A DNA stretch of 64,000 nt from Alloprevotella sp. (GCA_017477205.1 JAFUXE010000006.1:106647-170646), one strand, 5' to 3'; shown: positions 40,127 through 49,163, counted from the stretch's first letter. Made by a program: numbers and translations. Notes: generated from the letters alone by a model not told the origin.

Positions 40127-40257
40127 GAGCTGTGCGCACACCTCGTTCTGAGCTTTGCGCTTACCTTGATGCGAGCTTTGCGCTTACCTCAGCGTGAGGT
40201 TTGCGCTTACCTTAACATGAGCTGTGCGCACACCTCAAAACGAAGTGTGCGCACAGT
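40127..40257. repeat. 23-bp tandem repeat, six copies
   Basis: Units begin GAGCT (or GAGGT, GAAGT) at 40127, 40150, 40173, 40196, 40219 and 40242, exactly 23 bp apart. Copies 1, 5 and 6 have the palindromic core TGTGCGCACA; copies 2-4 have TTTGCGCTTA instead. The last 6 bases of each unit vary. The array lies 88 bp beyond the metY stop codon. Confidence 0.92.
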
Positions 40258-40345
40258 ATGGATGGAGTATGGGCGGAGCGAGGGGAAGGCTGACTTAGAA
40301 TACGCCTCACCCCAACCCGGAGCTGCCGCTCTTGCAGCGAGACGC

Positions 40346-41632
40346 CTATACCTTGTCCAACGCCTGGCTGATGTCCGCCAGCAGGTCGTCCACGTGCTCC
40401 GTCCCTATGGAGAGGCGCACGGTGCCGCGGGTTATACCTTGGTCGAGGAGTTCCTCTTCCGTCAGCTGCGAATGGGTCGTCGTGGCGGGATGGATGACGA
40501 GGCTCTTCACGTCCGCCACATTGGCGAGCAGGGAGAATATCTCCAGGGCGTCAATGAAACGGTGCGCCTCCTCGGTGCCTCCCTTGATGTCGAAGGTGAA
40601 GATGCTGCCTGCGCCATGGGGGAAATAGCGGCTGTAAAGGGCGTGGTCGGGGTGGCCGGGCAGAGCGGGGTGGTTCACGCGCTCCACCTTCGGGTGGGCG
40701 GCGAGGAAGTCCGCGACCTTGAGGGCGTTCTCCACGTGGCGCTCCACACGCAGGGAGAGCGTTTCCAGACCTTGCAGCAGGAGGAAGGCGTTGAAGGGCG
40801 AGAGGGCCGCACCCGTATCGCGCAGCAGGATGGCGCGGGCACGCACGGCGTATGCTGCCGCCCCGACGGCATCGGCAAAGACGATGCCGTGGTAACTGTC
40901 GTCAGGCTCCGTCAGCTGCGGGAACTTGCCCGAGGCTTTCCAGTCGAAGCGTCCGCCGTCCACGATGACGCCGCCCATCGTCGTGCCATGACCGCCGATG
41001 AACTTGGTGGCACTATGGACCACGATGTCGGCACCGTGCTCCAGGGGGCGGAAAAGGTAAGGCGTGGCGAAGGTGTTGTCGATGATGACGGGGATGCCGT
41101 GCCTGTGAGCCACCTCGCTGACAGCCTCGACGTCCGTGAGGTTGGAGTTCGGGTTTCCGAGGGTTTCAATGAAAACGGCACGCGTGTCCTCGCGAATCTC
41201 TCTTTCAAAGTTCTGTGGGGCTGAGGGATCAACGAACGACACGCTGATGCCGTAGTTCCGGAGCGTATGGGCAAGGAGGTTGTACGTCCCGCCGTAGATG
41301 GTCTTGGCCGCAACGACATGGTCGCCGGCCTTCGCTATATTCAATATGGAATAGGTGACGGCACTCGCCCCGCTTGCCAAGGCCAGCGCGGCCACGCCGC
41401 CCTCCAGGGCTGCGAGGCGCTCCTCAAGCACGCCCTGCGTGGGGTTTGTCAGGCGCCCGTAGATGTTGCCTGCATCGCGCAGGGCAAAGCGGTTGGCCGC
41501 ATGCCGGGAGTTGTGGAACACGTAGGATGTCGTCTGATAGATGGGAACGGCGCGTGCGTCCGTAACGGGGTCGGCCTGTTCCTGCCCAACATGAAGCTGA
41601 AGGGTTTCGAATTTCCAGTTCTTGCTTGCCAT
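40346..41632 (-). CDS. metY: O-acetylhomoserine sulfhydrylase (Cys/Met metabolism PLP enzyme)
   Basis: A 428-residue PLP enzyme converting O-acetylhomoserine and sulfide to homocysteine in methionine synthesis. I chose the start at 41632 ([19 protein letters not shown]), which is the usual N-terminus of MetY; frames open further upstream only by running through the promoter. Visible motifs are [50 protein letters not shown] and [15 protein letters not shown] with the PLP Lys210. It is divergent from an Lrp-family gene, with clear promoters for both in the 171-bp gap, so Lrp-type control is plausible. Confidence 0.93.
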   Translation of the reverse strand: MASKNWKFETLQLHVGQEQADPVTDARAVPIYQTTSYVFHNSRHAANRFALRDAGNIYGRLTNPTQGVLEERLAALEGGVAALALASGASAVTYSILNIAKAGDHVVAAKTIYGGTYNLLAHTLRNYGISVSFVDPSAPQNFEREIREDTRAVFIETLGNPNSNLTDVEAVSEVAHRHGIPVIIDNTFATPYLFRPLEHGADIVVHSATKFIGGHGTTMGGVIVDGGRFDWKASGKFPQLTEPDDSYHGIVFADAVGAAAYAVRARAILLRDTGAALSPFNAFLLLQGLETLSLRVERHVENALKVADFLAAHPKVERVNHPALPGHPDHALYSRYFPHGAGSIFTFDIKGGTEEAHRFIDALEIFSLLANVADVKSLVIHPATTTHSQLTEEELLDQGITRGTVRLSIGTEHVDDLLADISQALDKV

Positions 41633-41666
41633 AGTTGTGAATGTTTTAGTTGTTGTTTTGACGGCG

Positions 41667-41698
41667 CAAAGGTAGGAACAGCGGAAAATACAACCAAA
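41667..41698 (-). promoter_or_regulatory. Promoter of metY
   Basis: On the minus strand TTTG (41698-41695), a 20-bp spacer and TACCTTTG (41674-41667) match the consensus. The expected leader is about 30 nt, too short for a riboswitch. Confidence 0.8.
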
Positions 41699-41751
41699 CA
41701 AACCGAAAAAGTCGGAAAATAAAGACGAAATCCGAAAAATCACTTGACTTT

Positions 41752-41784
41752 TTTGCTTTTTAAAGTCAAAAGCAGCTATCTTTG
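41752..41784 (+). promoter_or_regulatory. Promoter of the Lrp-family regulator
   Basis: TTTG (41752-41755), a 21-bp spacer and TATCTTTG (41777-41784) match the consensus. The start codon follows 19 bp later. It lies back to back with the metY promoter, leaving 53 bp between the two -33 elements for regulator binding. Confidence 0.8.
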
Positions 41785-41803
41785 CCGAAAAATCACCTGC
41801 AAC

Positions 41804-42268
41804 ATGGCTGCACAACTTGACCAGACCGACCTCAAACTGCTCCGCATCCTGCAAGGAGACGCACATCTGACGACGAAAGAACTCGCTGCACGCGTCAACC
41901 TATCCACTTCTCCCGTCTTTGAGCGCATAAGGCGCCTGGAGCGCGAGGGCTTCATCCGCCGATATGCCGCCGTCCTCGACCCCCAGCACCTGGGAATGCG
42001 CCTCATGGTGTTTGTGGGCGTGAAGCTCCTCCATCTCAACACGCAGCTGGCACAGGGCTTCGTGCGGGCCGTGCGCGCCATCCCCGAGGTGGTGGAATGC
42101 TACAACGTCTCGGGGGCAAACGACTACCTGCTGAAAGTCTATGCCCCGTCAATGGCCCATTACCGCGAATTTGTCCTCGAAAAGCTGGGGGGCATAGAAG
42201 GCGTGGGAGGCATCGAGAGCACCTTCGTCATGGAGGAGGTGAAGGAGAACCGGGGAATCCACGTTTGA
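41804..42268 (+). CDS. Lrp/AsnC-family transcription regulator
   Basis: A 154-residue regulator; the start at 41804 ([21 protein letters not shown]) gives the standard Lrp N-terminus. Residues 5-65 form the winged helix-turn-helix ([29 protein letters not shown]). Residues 70-150 form the RAM ligand-binding domain ([28 protein letters not shown]). Lrp-type proteins sense amino acids as octamers. Its position divergent from metY, with paired promoters, suggests control of methionine synthesis and of itself (inference). The HAD hydrolase gene follows 51 bp downstream. Confidence 0.93.
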   Translation: MAAQLDQTDLKLLRILQGDAHLTTKELAARVNLSTSPVFERIRRLEREGFIRRYAAVLDPQHLGMRLMVFVGVKLLHLNTQLAQGFVRAVRAIPEVVECYNVSGANDYLLKVYAPSMAHYREFVLEKLGGIEGVGGIESTFVMEEVKENRGIHV

Positions 42269-42319
42269 TGGCACCCCGAACAGTACAAAACAAGTCATTA
42301 GACAATCAGACAACAAAAC

Positions 42320-42994
42320 ATGATACAAACCATCATCTTCGACATGGGCGGCGTGCTCATCACCATTGACCACGCCGAGGCCGTCCGCCGCTTCACGCAG
42401 ATAGGCATCCGCGAGGCCGCGACACTCCTTGACCCCTATACGCAAGGCGGCCCTTTCGGTGCGCTGGAGCAGGGCGACATCAGCCCCGACGAGTTCGTCC
42501 GCGAGATGAGCCGCCTGGCCGGGCGTACGCTCTCCCGCGACGAATGCGCCTACGGCTGGCTGGGGTATGCCAAGGACGCCCCGCAGCGGAACTACGAACT
42601 GCTCGCGCGTCTGCGCCATGAGGGCTACCGCCTCATCCTGCTCTCCAACATGAATCCCTTCATCAACGCCTGGCTGGAAAACGCCTACACGCTGCCGGAA
42701 GCACTTTCCCCCGCAGGCTCCGAAGGCCTGTGGCCCCGAAGCTTCCCGCCCGGACGGCCCCTCTCGTCGTACTTCGATGCCTGCTACCGCAGTTTTGAGA
42801 TACGGATGATGAAACCCGACCCCCGCATATTCAGCCTCATCCTCAAGCGCGAGAACATCCTGCCCGAAGAAACGCTCCTCGTGGACGACGGCCCCCGCAA
42901 CTGCGCAGCCGCCAAAGCCCTGGGGCTTCACGCCCTCCAGCCCGAGAACGGCAAGGACTGGACGCAGGAACTCGCCCGGCTACTTCCCCTGTAG
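42320..42994 (+). CDS. HAD-superfamily (IA) hydrolase
   Basis: A 224-residue cytoplasmic phosphatase-like protein. Motif I is IIFDMGGVL with the nucleophile Asp8; this FDMGGVL form is typical of the YihX/epoxide-hydrolase-like HAD-IA group. Motif II is LILLSNMNPF. Motif III Lys lies in MMKPDPRIF, and motif IV is LLVDDGPRNCAAAKALGL. A helical cap lies at about residues 17-95. The substrate cannot be deduced. It follows the Lrp gene by 51 bp. The region after its stop carries a 22-bp periodic repeat and a 21-bp inverted repeat. Confidence 0.9.
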   Translation: MIQTIIFDMGGVLITIDHAEAVRRFTQIGIREAATLLDPYTQGGPFGALEQGDISPDEFVREMSRLAGRTLSRDECAYGWLGYAKDAPQRNYELLARLRHEGYRLILLSNMNPFINAWLENAYTLPEALSPAGSEGLWPRSFPPGRPLSSYFDACYRSFEIRMMKPDPRIFSLILKRENILPEETLLVDDGPRNCAAAKALGLHALQPENGKDWTQELARLLPL

Positions 42995-43002
42995 GCACGT
43001 GC

Positions 43003-43111
43003 TGTGACGGATTCATCCATCACGGCATCTAAATCCATTTATCACGGCATCTCGCAGGATTCTTCTGCGCATCTCGCTGAATCGTTAAGGCATCTTGTCG
43101 GAAGATAAAGG
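43003..43111. repeat. Degenerate ~22-bp periodic repeat after the HAD gene
   Basis: GCATCT recurs at 43025, 43047, 43069 and 43090 (periods 22, 22, 21). The unit before it (43003-43024) shares ATTCATCCATCACG with ATCCATTTATCACG one period later. It begins 8 bp past the stop codon. Confidence 0.7.
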
Positions 43112-43167
43112 TGATTTGCAGGATTTCTTGCCATAGACAGCACATTATGTAAAAACACAATATAAAC

Positions 43168-43239
43168 AACCACGAAGGGACACGAACCGTGGATGCGTAG
43201 CAATAAATGCTTCGTGCAGGTTCGTGTCCCTTCGTGGTT
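43168..43239. terminator. 21-bp perfect inverted repeat between HAD and M6 genes
   Basis: The arm 43168-43188 (AACCACGAAGGGACACGAAC plus C) is exactly complementary to 43219-43239, around a 30-nt loop. It sits between convergent genes, so a bidirectional terminator is the simplest role. A related sequence, TTCGTGTTCCTTCGTGG, occurs after the GH20 gene near 63401. Confidence 0.65.
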
Positions 43240-43264
43240 GAGAAAAGTGTGTGCGGACTATTTA

Positions 43265-46096
43265 TTATCTGCTCTTTACCACTTTCTTTCCGTCCCGGAT
43301 AAAGACTCCCAGCTGCGGCTCCCGTGTGAGCCTGCGGCCCTGGAGGTCATAAATAGTTGACGGGTGACGATTGACAAGTGGCAAGCCCTCGCTGATGCCG
43401 TCGGGGTCGAAGAAGGCGGCCCAATAGGGGGCACTGCGATAGGCATCGGCACTGCCGTCAGGGACGATGAGCGTGCAGGCATGCTTGTCCACGAGAGTGA
43501 AGGGATCGTCCTCGGCGACGGCGGGCGTGGCTCTACGCGCCGTAATGCTACGCAAGGCAGCGGAGCTGAGGGCGTCGGCACCGAGCGTCAGCAGGGAGTC
43601 CGGAAGGACAACGGCCGTGAGGGCGGTGCCTTCAAATGCGTAGTCGCCGATGCGGGACACGCCAGGCGTCACGGTGAAGGTGCCGGTGCGTGCGGCAGGA
43701 TAGTAAAGGAGGGCAGCCTCCTTGAAGTCGCGACGCGAAACGGTGGTGACGTGGAGCGTGGTGAGGCGGCTGTTGGCGGTGATGTCGAACTTTACGCTCT
43801 CAGCCTGTCCCGTCCATGCGGTGCCGTCCATCGTGCCGACGGAGGGCGTCGCCGTCCAACCATTGGCGGGGAAGTCAATGCGCGTGATGCGCGTGTCCTC
43901 GGGCACCGTGAAGGTGACGTCGGAGCCTTTCTTCAGGCGCAGTTCGGTGGAACCGCCAGAGGAGAGCATATAGACGAGCGTCTTCTCGTCAGCGTCCTGC
44001 GTGGTGGCGGTCATCGTGACGCGGCCGACGATGAGGTCTTCGTCCAGAAGACCTCCGTCAATCTTCAGGCTGTTGGTGGCGACATCGAGATTCCAGGGGT
44101 TGGAGGCAAAGTCGAACACGTTGTCCTCCACGACGGGCGTGACGGCAGTACCGGGGTCAGTGACCATGATGCTGTTGGTATAGAGCACGCCGTCAAGGGT
44201 GACGAAACGGTCGTTCTCGCCACTGATGCTGACGCTCTGCAGGGCGGGGCTGCGGCGGAAGGCGTCGGGAGCCACGCTGCGGAGCGTAGTGGGCAGCGTG
44301 AGCGACGTGAGCTGCGGACAGTCGGCAAAGGCCTCGCTGCCGACACCGGCTACGGTGTAGCGGTGGGTATTGTCCACGTAGGCCTCGGGGATGGTGAGGT
44401 CGCCGCTGTAGGCACTGCCGTCCTCGCGGGGTTTCACCTCCACCTGCGCCTTCGTAACGAAGCGGTAGGAGATGCCGCCAGCCTCCACGACGTCACCGAC
44501 GGTGCGACCCACGAAGTCGGGGTCGAGATAGCTGAAGGATACGGTGCCGTCCTTCTCGCGCGTAATGTTATAGACGGGCTTGTCAAGGCGGCTGCCGTTG
44601 GAGAGAGCCAGGGCCGGCGTCGTGGTAGTCGTGATGCTGGTCTTGGCATTCGAGGTGCCGGGGAAGAGCTCGGAGGCATTGCCCCCGGACTTGCTGCCGC
44701 TGGCAGAGAGGTAGGTCATGCGGAGGTAGTCCGCATTGTTGTTCAGGTTGTTGTAGCGCCAGGCACTGGCATCGTAGGTGACATGGGACACAAAGAGACC
44801 GGAGCCGAAGCTGCTGGGATACCACGTGCCGGGGGCACGGTGCTCAAGGATGAAGTATTCGCGCTCGTCGCGGTTGCTGCGGATGAGGACGGCATGGGGC
44901 ATGTCCTCAGAGCCATAGGGGCCAAGGACGATGTTGTCCGCCTCGGTCAGCTCGGGAATGTCGAGCCATCCCATGTAGCTCCGCTCGTAAGCCGTGTAGC
45001 CGATGGGCGCACGGGCGTGGCTGTCGGGCAGGTAGCTACCGGAGCACATGATGTCCCAGCGGCCCATCGTGGTGGCATTGTGTCCGTAGTCCGTGACGTA
45101 GAAGTCCGGCAGGCCGAGGGCATGGCCGAACTCGTGGCAGAAGGTGCCCATACCCATGATGGTGCCGTCGTGGGCCATCTCGTTACCGATGAAGAGGGAA
45201 TTCACGTGGACTCCGCTCATCGTCGTGTTCACGTCGTACTCACAAGGCCAGAGGGTGTCGTCGCCGCCACCCGTAGCCTCGCCTTCGCCCGCATAGAGCA
45301 CGGCGACGAGGGGTACGGCGCCGTCCTGCACGTAGTTTGTCCACTTCACGCCCAGGCGTGTGGCGGCCGCCATGGCGTCGCGCACCACCTCCACGTAGCC
45401 GCGTGTGTTGTCGTTGTTGCCGTAATAGGCGGCCGTTCGCGAGAGGGAGAGTTTGGAGACCACTTCAAAGCGCGGGCGGAAAAGGCCGCCGCTCTGGGCG
45501 ATGAAGTAGTCGCGTACGCTACCCACGCAGCCGCTCTCGTCGGCATAGCCCTCCTCGTTGTAGAAGCGGTTCATCTTTTCAATCGTGGAATAGCTCTGGA
45601 ACTTTACGTCGGAGAATTCCACCATGATGACAGGGATGACGACTTCGCCAAGGCTGGGGACAGCACCGAGGCTGCGCACGCCATACTGCCCCAGGCCGTC
45701 GGACGTGGAGGCCTGGATGACACGGCGCGGTGCATGGCGTCCCGTAGCGGGGTGCATGGGCGTGACGGTCGTAGCTGCGAGGCTCGGCGTGAGCGTATTG
45801 CGAACGACGAAGTCGCGTTCCTCCTGGGTTCGCAGTTCCTTCTCGTGCGCCATGAGACCCGTGGAGACGAGCTTGCCGTCCTCCAAGCGGGCGTAGCAGA
45901 GGTCCTTGTTCTTGTCGCGGACGAGGACTTGCCCGTCCGTCGTAATGTAGAATTCGGTGCGCCATTCTCCGAAGAGTTTCACCATGATGACGCTACCGTC
46001 GCTCTGGGTCATCGGGAAGGCTTCGTCAAGAGGCGGCACGGCGGCTGCCGGAAGCAGGCTGACCAGAAGAGCGAAGAGAAGAATAAGCTTTTTCAT
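43265..46096 (-). CDS. Secreted M6 metalloprotease with BspA-type LRR and C-terminal tail
   Basis: A 943-residue protein; the start at 46096 gives MKKLILLFALLVSLLPAAAVP as signal. The M6 (immune-inhibitor-A-like) catalytic domain has FCHEFGHALGLPDFY, giving zinc ligands His321 and His325, catalytic Glu322 and Asp331. Later come a beta region and leucine-rich BspA-type repeats (VGSEAFADCPQLTSLTLPTTL), a second LRR-like stretch, and the tail YDLQGRRLTREPQLGVFIRDGKKVV. Four phased 7-bp repeats at 43358-43385 encode the linker before the tail. It is the downstream member of a pair with a paralogue 24 bp upstream. It probably degrades host proteins. Confidence 0.9.
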   Translation of the reverse strand: MKKLILLFALLVSLLPAAAVPPLDEAFPMTQSDGSVIMVKLFGEWRTEFYITTDGQVLVRDKNKDLCYARLEDGKLVSTGLMAHEKELRTQEERDFVVRNTLTPSLAATTVTPMHPATGRHAPRRVIQASTSDGLGQYGVRSLGAVPSLGEVVIPVIMVEFSDVKFQSYSTIEKMNRFYNEEGYADESGCVGSVRDYFIAQSGGLFRPRFEVVSKLSLSRTAAYYGNNDNTRGYVEVVRDAMAAATRLGVKWTNYVQDGAVPLVAVLYAGEGEATGGGDDTLWPCEYDVNTTMSGVHVNSLFIGNEMAHDGTIMGMGTFCHEFGHALGLPDFYVTDYGHNATTMGRWDIMCSGSYLPDSHARAPIGYTAYERSYMGWLDIPELTEADNIVLGPYGSEDMPHAVLIRSNRDEREYFILEHRAPGTWYPSSFGSGLFVSHVTYDASAWRYNNLNNNADYLRMTYLSASGSKSGGNASELFPGTSNAKTSITTTTTPALALSNGSRLDKPVYNITREKDGTVSFSYLDPDFVGRTVGDVVEAGGISYRFVTKAQVEVKPREDGSAYSGDLTIPEAYVDNTHRYTVAGVGSEAFADCPQLTSLTLPTTLRSVAPDAFRRSPALQSVSISGENDRFVTLDGVLYTNSIMVTDPGTAVTPVVEDNVFDFASNPWNLDVATNSLKIDGGLLDEDLIVGRVTMTATTQDADEKTLVYMLSSGGSTELRLKKGSDVTFTVPEDTRITRIDFPANGWTATPSVGTMDGTAWTGQAESVKFDITANSRLTTLHVTTVSRRDFKEAALLYYPAARTGTFTVTPGVSRIGDYAFEGTALTAVVLPDSLLTLGADALSSAALRSITARRATPAVAEDDPFTLVDKHACTLIVPDGSADAYRSAPYWAAFFDPDGISEGLPLVNRHPSTIYDLQGRRLTREPQLGVFIRDGKKVVKSR
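43358..43385. repeat. Four phased 7-bp repeats inside the M6 coding sequence
   Basis: On the plus strand TGACGGG, TGACGAT, TGACAAG, TGGCAAG; read in the coding direction these are CTTGCCA, CTTGTCA, ATCGTCA, CCCGTCA. The tail codons for YDLQ begin 6-8 bp beyond the last unit. Confidence 0.8.
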
Positions 46097-46120
46097 TCTG
46101 TACACAATAAATATATATTA

Positions 46121-48988
46121 TTAGCGAACGACCTTCTTGCCGTTCTGGATATAGACACCCTTCATCCTGCCATTGGACAATTTCCCATTTGACAATTTGC
46201 GCCCTTGCAGGTCGTAGCAATGGCCAGACGGTGAATTGCCAGATTGTATAATGGCGCTGATGCCTGTCGGCAAGATGAAGTCCCTCCAGTAGGGAGCCGC
46301 CTGATAGAGCTCCTCGCTGCCAGCGGGAACTTCAAGGACGCAGGTCTTCTTGTCCACCTTGGCAAAGGGGTCGCCGAGGCATTCAGCAGGTGTTGCCCCG
46401 AGTGCCGTGATGCGCTGCAGCGTCGGTGTGCTGAGGGCGCCGACTCCCAGGGAGCAAAGGCTTGCAGGCAGCGTGATGGCAGCAAGGCGCGTGTCTTCAA
46501 AGGCGTGCTGGTAGATTTCCACGACGTTCGTGTCCAATGCGCAGGAGTCTTCACCGGCAGCGGGATAGAGGATAACCCTCCACGAAGCATTCTCCTCGGT
46601 AGCATTGGCAACGGTCAGCTCAATCTGCGAGATGGTGCAGGTGCCCTGTGCCGTGAAGGTGACACTCGGTTCCTCGCCCGTCCACGTCTTTCCGTCCAGC
46701 GTACCGGCGTCAGCCGTCATGTCCCACTTGGAGGCCGTGACGTTGATGGCCGTGATGAGCGCACCGTCTGTCGTGGTGAAAGTCAGCGCACCACCGCTCT
46801 TGTACACACGGAGGTCGGTGCTGGAGGTGCCTTTCCACATGCGCGTCGGTGTGGAACCGCTTTGTGCCGTCATGACAACATTGTCCACCGTGAGGGGCTG
46901 CGTCAGCGTACCGGCACTCGCGCTGCTCGTTGAGGAGACGGGAAGTCCCCAGGGATTTGCTGCAAAGTCGAACAGCACGCGTTCCTCGGACTTCGTGCTG
47001 ACGGCTTTCGCTGCCGAGGTGGGTTCCTCGGTCGGAATCTTCTCCTCCAGAGCACCGCCGTCCACACGGTAGGTACGGTTCTTCTCGTCCACCACAATCC
47101 ATTCCAGTGCCGTTGCTCCCGTGAAGGCATTCTCGGCAATGTAGTCGATGGTCTTGGGCAGCGTGACGCCCGTCAGCTCGGTGCAGTCAGCGAAGGCACC
47201 CTCGGCAATGCCGACAACGCGGAAGGTCTGGTTGTCCTCCATCACGGCCTCCGGCACGTTGACGATTTCCTTGTAGTGGCCGCTCTCCTTGGCCACAAGG
47301 AATACGTCCGTCTCCGATTGAACGACGAAGACGAGGCTGTCGCGGCGGATGGTGTCGCCAATCTCCTTCTTGTTGAAGGTCTGCTCCAGGAAGTTGAAGG
47401 TGATTTTTCCGTTCTTGTTCGTAATCTGGTAGAAAGGCTTCTCGAGCTTGCTGCCGTTGTAGAGCGACCACGAGGCCACGTCAACGGCGGTTCCGTTGTA
47501 GGAGAAGAGCTCCCGCGCACTGGAACCATCGGGCGAAGGATTGCTGCCGTTGGCGGTAATCAGCTTGATGCGCTGGCGCGACTTCGTGTTGTTCAGCGTG
47601 TTCTCCTCCCAGGCGTTCTTGTCGTAGGCAATGCGCATGACGAGCATGCCACTGCCATAGCTGGAGGGATACCACGTGCCGGGCTGGTGGTTTTCAAAGA
47701 TGAAGTATTCCTTGTTGTTACTGGGATTGCGCAACAGGCGGGCAGGCGTCCCCGTCCCCGCTGCAAAGTCATCGTAGCTGTCCAGCGTGACGGGCTCAGC
47801 CGTTGTCAGCTCGGGTATGTCGAGCCAGCCGAGATAGCTGCGCTCATAGGCCGTATAGCCCATCGGGGCGCGGGCATCCTGTACGTAGGAGCCCATGTCC
47901 ATGATGCTCCATTCGCCCACGGGCTCCGTGTCCGTATAGCTATAGTCCGTAACATAGAAGTCCGGCAGGCCGAGGGCGTGGCCGAACTCGTGACAGAAGG
48001 TGCCCATGCCCATCAGGGTACCGTCATAGTATAGCTCGTTGCCGACGAAGAAACTGTTGAAATGCACACCGCCAATACTCTGGTCGATGTCGTACTCGCA
48101 AGGCCAGATCGTGTTTTCCTCCTGACTCGTCATGGAGCCCGTAGCCTCGCCATAGCCGGCATAGAGAATGCTAATGAGGGGAACGTTGCCGTTCACGGCA
48201 TATTTGGAAAAGTCAACGCCCTGCGACTGCGCCAGCTGAACGGCATCCACAACGAAGTAGTTGTCGTCGCAAAGGCCCTTGTCGTAGCCGTACCAATACG
48301 AAGAGCGGTCGGTCACGTTGCCGCCATAGTAGGAAACATTCTGGGGCATCGTCACGGTGCCGACGATTTCAAACGTCGGGACAAAGAGGCCGTTGCTCTG
48401 GCTCTTGAAGTAGTCGCGCACGCTACCCACGCATTTGCTCTCTTCGCGGTAGCCCTCGGTGTTGTAGAAGCGTGTCATCTTGGCCGCCGTCGTCGTGGAC
48501 TTGAACTTCACGTCCTTGAACTGTACCATCAGGACGGGAATCGTATAGTTGCCGATGCTGTTCACGGCGCCTGCGCCACTCTTCCCGTAACTTCCCAATC
48601 CATCCGTCGTGGACGCGCTGATGGCGCGGTTAGGGGCAGCACGGCGCAGCGTCATGCGCTGTGCGGCAGCATCTTGCACGCGTAACACGCCTGCGCGCAC
48701 GAATTCCTTTTCTTCTGCACTGCGCAGGGAAGCTTCGTGGGCAATGCGGCCAGTGGAAACGGCGCGTCCGTTCTCCAGGCGGGCGTAGCAGAGGTCACCA
48801 GCCTCGTTGCGCTGGAGGGTAAGGCCGTCCAGGGTGGCATAGAAGGCCAGGTGGCCGTCGCCGTACTTCATCACCATGAGGGTTGTACCGTCGCTCTGCA
48901 CCACGGGATAAGCCGCGCGACGCGGGGGAATGGCAAGGGATTGTACTGCAAGCAGTACGAACAGGAATAATCCACAGATCTTTTTCAT
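46121..48988 (-). CDS. Secreted M6 metalloprotease, upstream paralogue
   Basis: A 955-residue protein; the start at 48988 (MKKICGLFLFVLLAVQSLA) gives the best signal peptide, three codons after another ATG. The catalytic site FCHEFGHALGLPDFY places His333, Glu334, His337 and Asp343. A BspA-type LRR block contains VVGIAEGAFADCTELTGVTLPKTI. It ends YDLQGRKLSNGKLSNGRMKGVYIQNGKKVV; the SNGKLSNG part is a 15-bp direct duplication. It is the first gene of a two-protease operon and resembles the downstream protein along its length, so tandem duplication is likely. Substrate is unknown. Confidence 0.9.
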   Translation of the reverse strand: MKKICGLFLFVLLAVQSLAIPPRRAAYPVVQSDGTTLMVMKYGDGHLAFYATLDGLTLQRNEAGDLCYARLENGRAVSTGRIAHEASLRSAEEKEFVRAGVLRVQDAAAQRMTLRRAAPNRAISASTTDGLGSYGKSGAGAVNSIGNYTIPVLMVQFKDVKFKSTTTAAKMTRFYNTEGYREESKCVGSVRDYFKSQSNGLFVPTFEIVGTVTMPQNVSYYGGNVTDRSSYWYGYDKGLCDDNYFVVDAVQLAQSQGVDFSKYAVNGNVPLISILYAGYGEATGSMTSQEENTIWPCEYDIDQSIGGVHFNSFFVGNELYYDGTLMGMGTFCHEFGHALGLPDFYVTDYSYTDTEPVGEWSIMDMGSYVQDARAPMGYTAYERSYLGWLDIPELTTAEPVTLDSYDDFAAGTGTPARLLRNPSNNKEYFIFENHQPGTWYPSSYGSGMLVMRIAYDKNAWEENTLNNTKSRQRIKLITANGSNPSPDGSSARELFSYNGTAVDVASWSLYNGSKLEKPFYQITNKNGKITFNFLEQTFNKKEIGDTIRRDSLVFVVQSETDVFLVAKESGHYKEIVNVPEAVMEDNQTFRVVGIAEGAFADCTELTGVTLPKTIDYIAENAFTGATALEWIVVDEKNRTYRVDGGALEEKIPTEEPTSAAKAVSTKSEERVLFDFAANPWGLPVSSTSSASAGTLTQPLTVDNVVMTAQSGSTPTRMWKGTSSTDLRVYKSGGALTFTTTDGALITAINVTASKWDMTADAGTLDGKTWTGEEPSVTFTAQGTCTISQIELTVANATEENASWRVILYPAAGEDSCALDTNVVEIYQHAFEDTRLAAITLPASLCSLGVGALSTPTLQRITALGATPAECLGDPFAKVDKKTCVLEVPAGSEELYQAAPYWRDFILPTGISAIIQSGNSPSGHCYDLQGRKLSNGKLSNGRMKGVYIQNGKKVVR

Positions 48989-49055
48989 AGATATCATATT
49001 TGTTAGTTTTTGAATATGCCTTTGTCGCCTCTTTTTATTGGAGACATTCGGGCTG

Positions 49056-49085
49056 CGAAGATAGTTTAAAGTTAGTGGAAACAAA
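49056..49085 (-). promoter_or_regulatory. Promoter of the M6 protease operon
   Basis: On the minus strand TTTG (49085-49082), an 18-bp spacer and TATCTTCG (49063-49056), one mismatch from TAnnTTTG. The start codon is 68 bp further on. Confidence 0.5.
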
Positions 49086-49147
49086 AATTTTCCGCCACTT
49101 TGCCACTTTTTTAACGCTTCGCGCATCCCACTTGTGCAAGAAACCAT

Positions 49148-49155
49148 TACCTTTG
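49148..49155 (+). promoter_or_regulatory. Putative -7 element of ung
   Basis: TACCTTTG fits the consensus exactly and ends 8 bp before the chosen ung ATG at 49164, implying a very short leader. No -33 match is visible at the right distance. Confidence 0.45.
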
Positions 49156-49163
49156 TACCCACA

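Larger units (their letters stand above)
39821..40345. other. Long intergenic region upstream of the low-complexity gene
   Basis: This 525-bp gap separates the low-complexity gene from the 3' end of metY. It holds a minus-strand promoter (40050-40081) and the 23-bp tandem repeat (40127-40257). Between 39840 and 40040 I see only AT-rich sequence (for example GATATTATATATTATTGTG) and no supportable gene. Confidence 0.6.

Noticed and set aside
40127..40257. CRISPR array
   Set aside because: The units are contiguous 23-bp tandem repeats with only about 6 variable bases between cores. There are no 30-bp spacers and no cas genes.
41633..41666. SAM riboswitch in the metY leader
   Set aside because: The predicted leader is only about 30 nt, too short for any known SAM riboswitch class.
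43364..46192. Open frame of 942 codons antisense to the downstream M6 gene
   Set aside because: Shadow of the protease gene, with repetitive Gly/Val/His composition and no motif.
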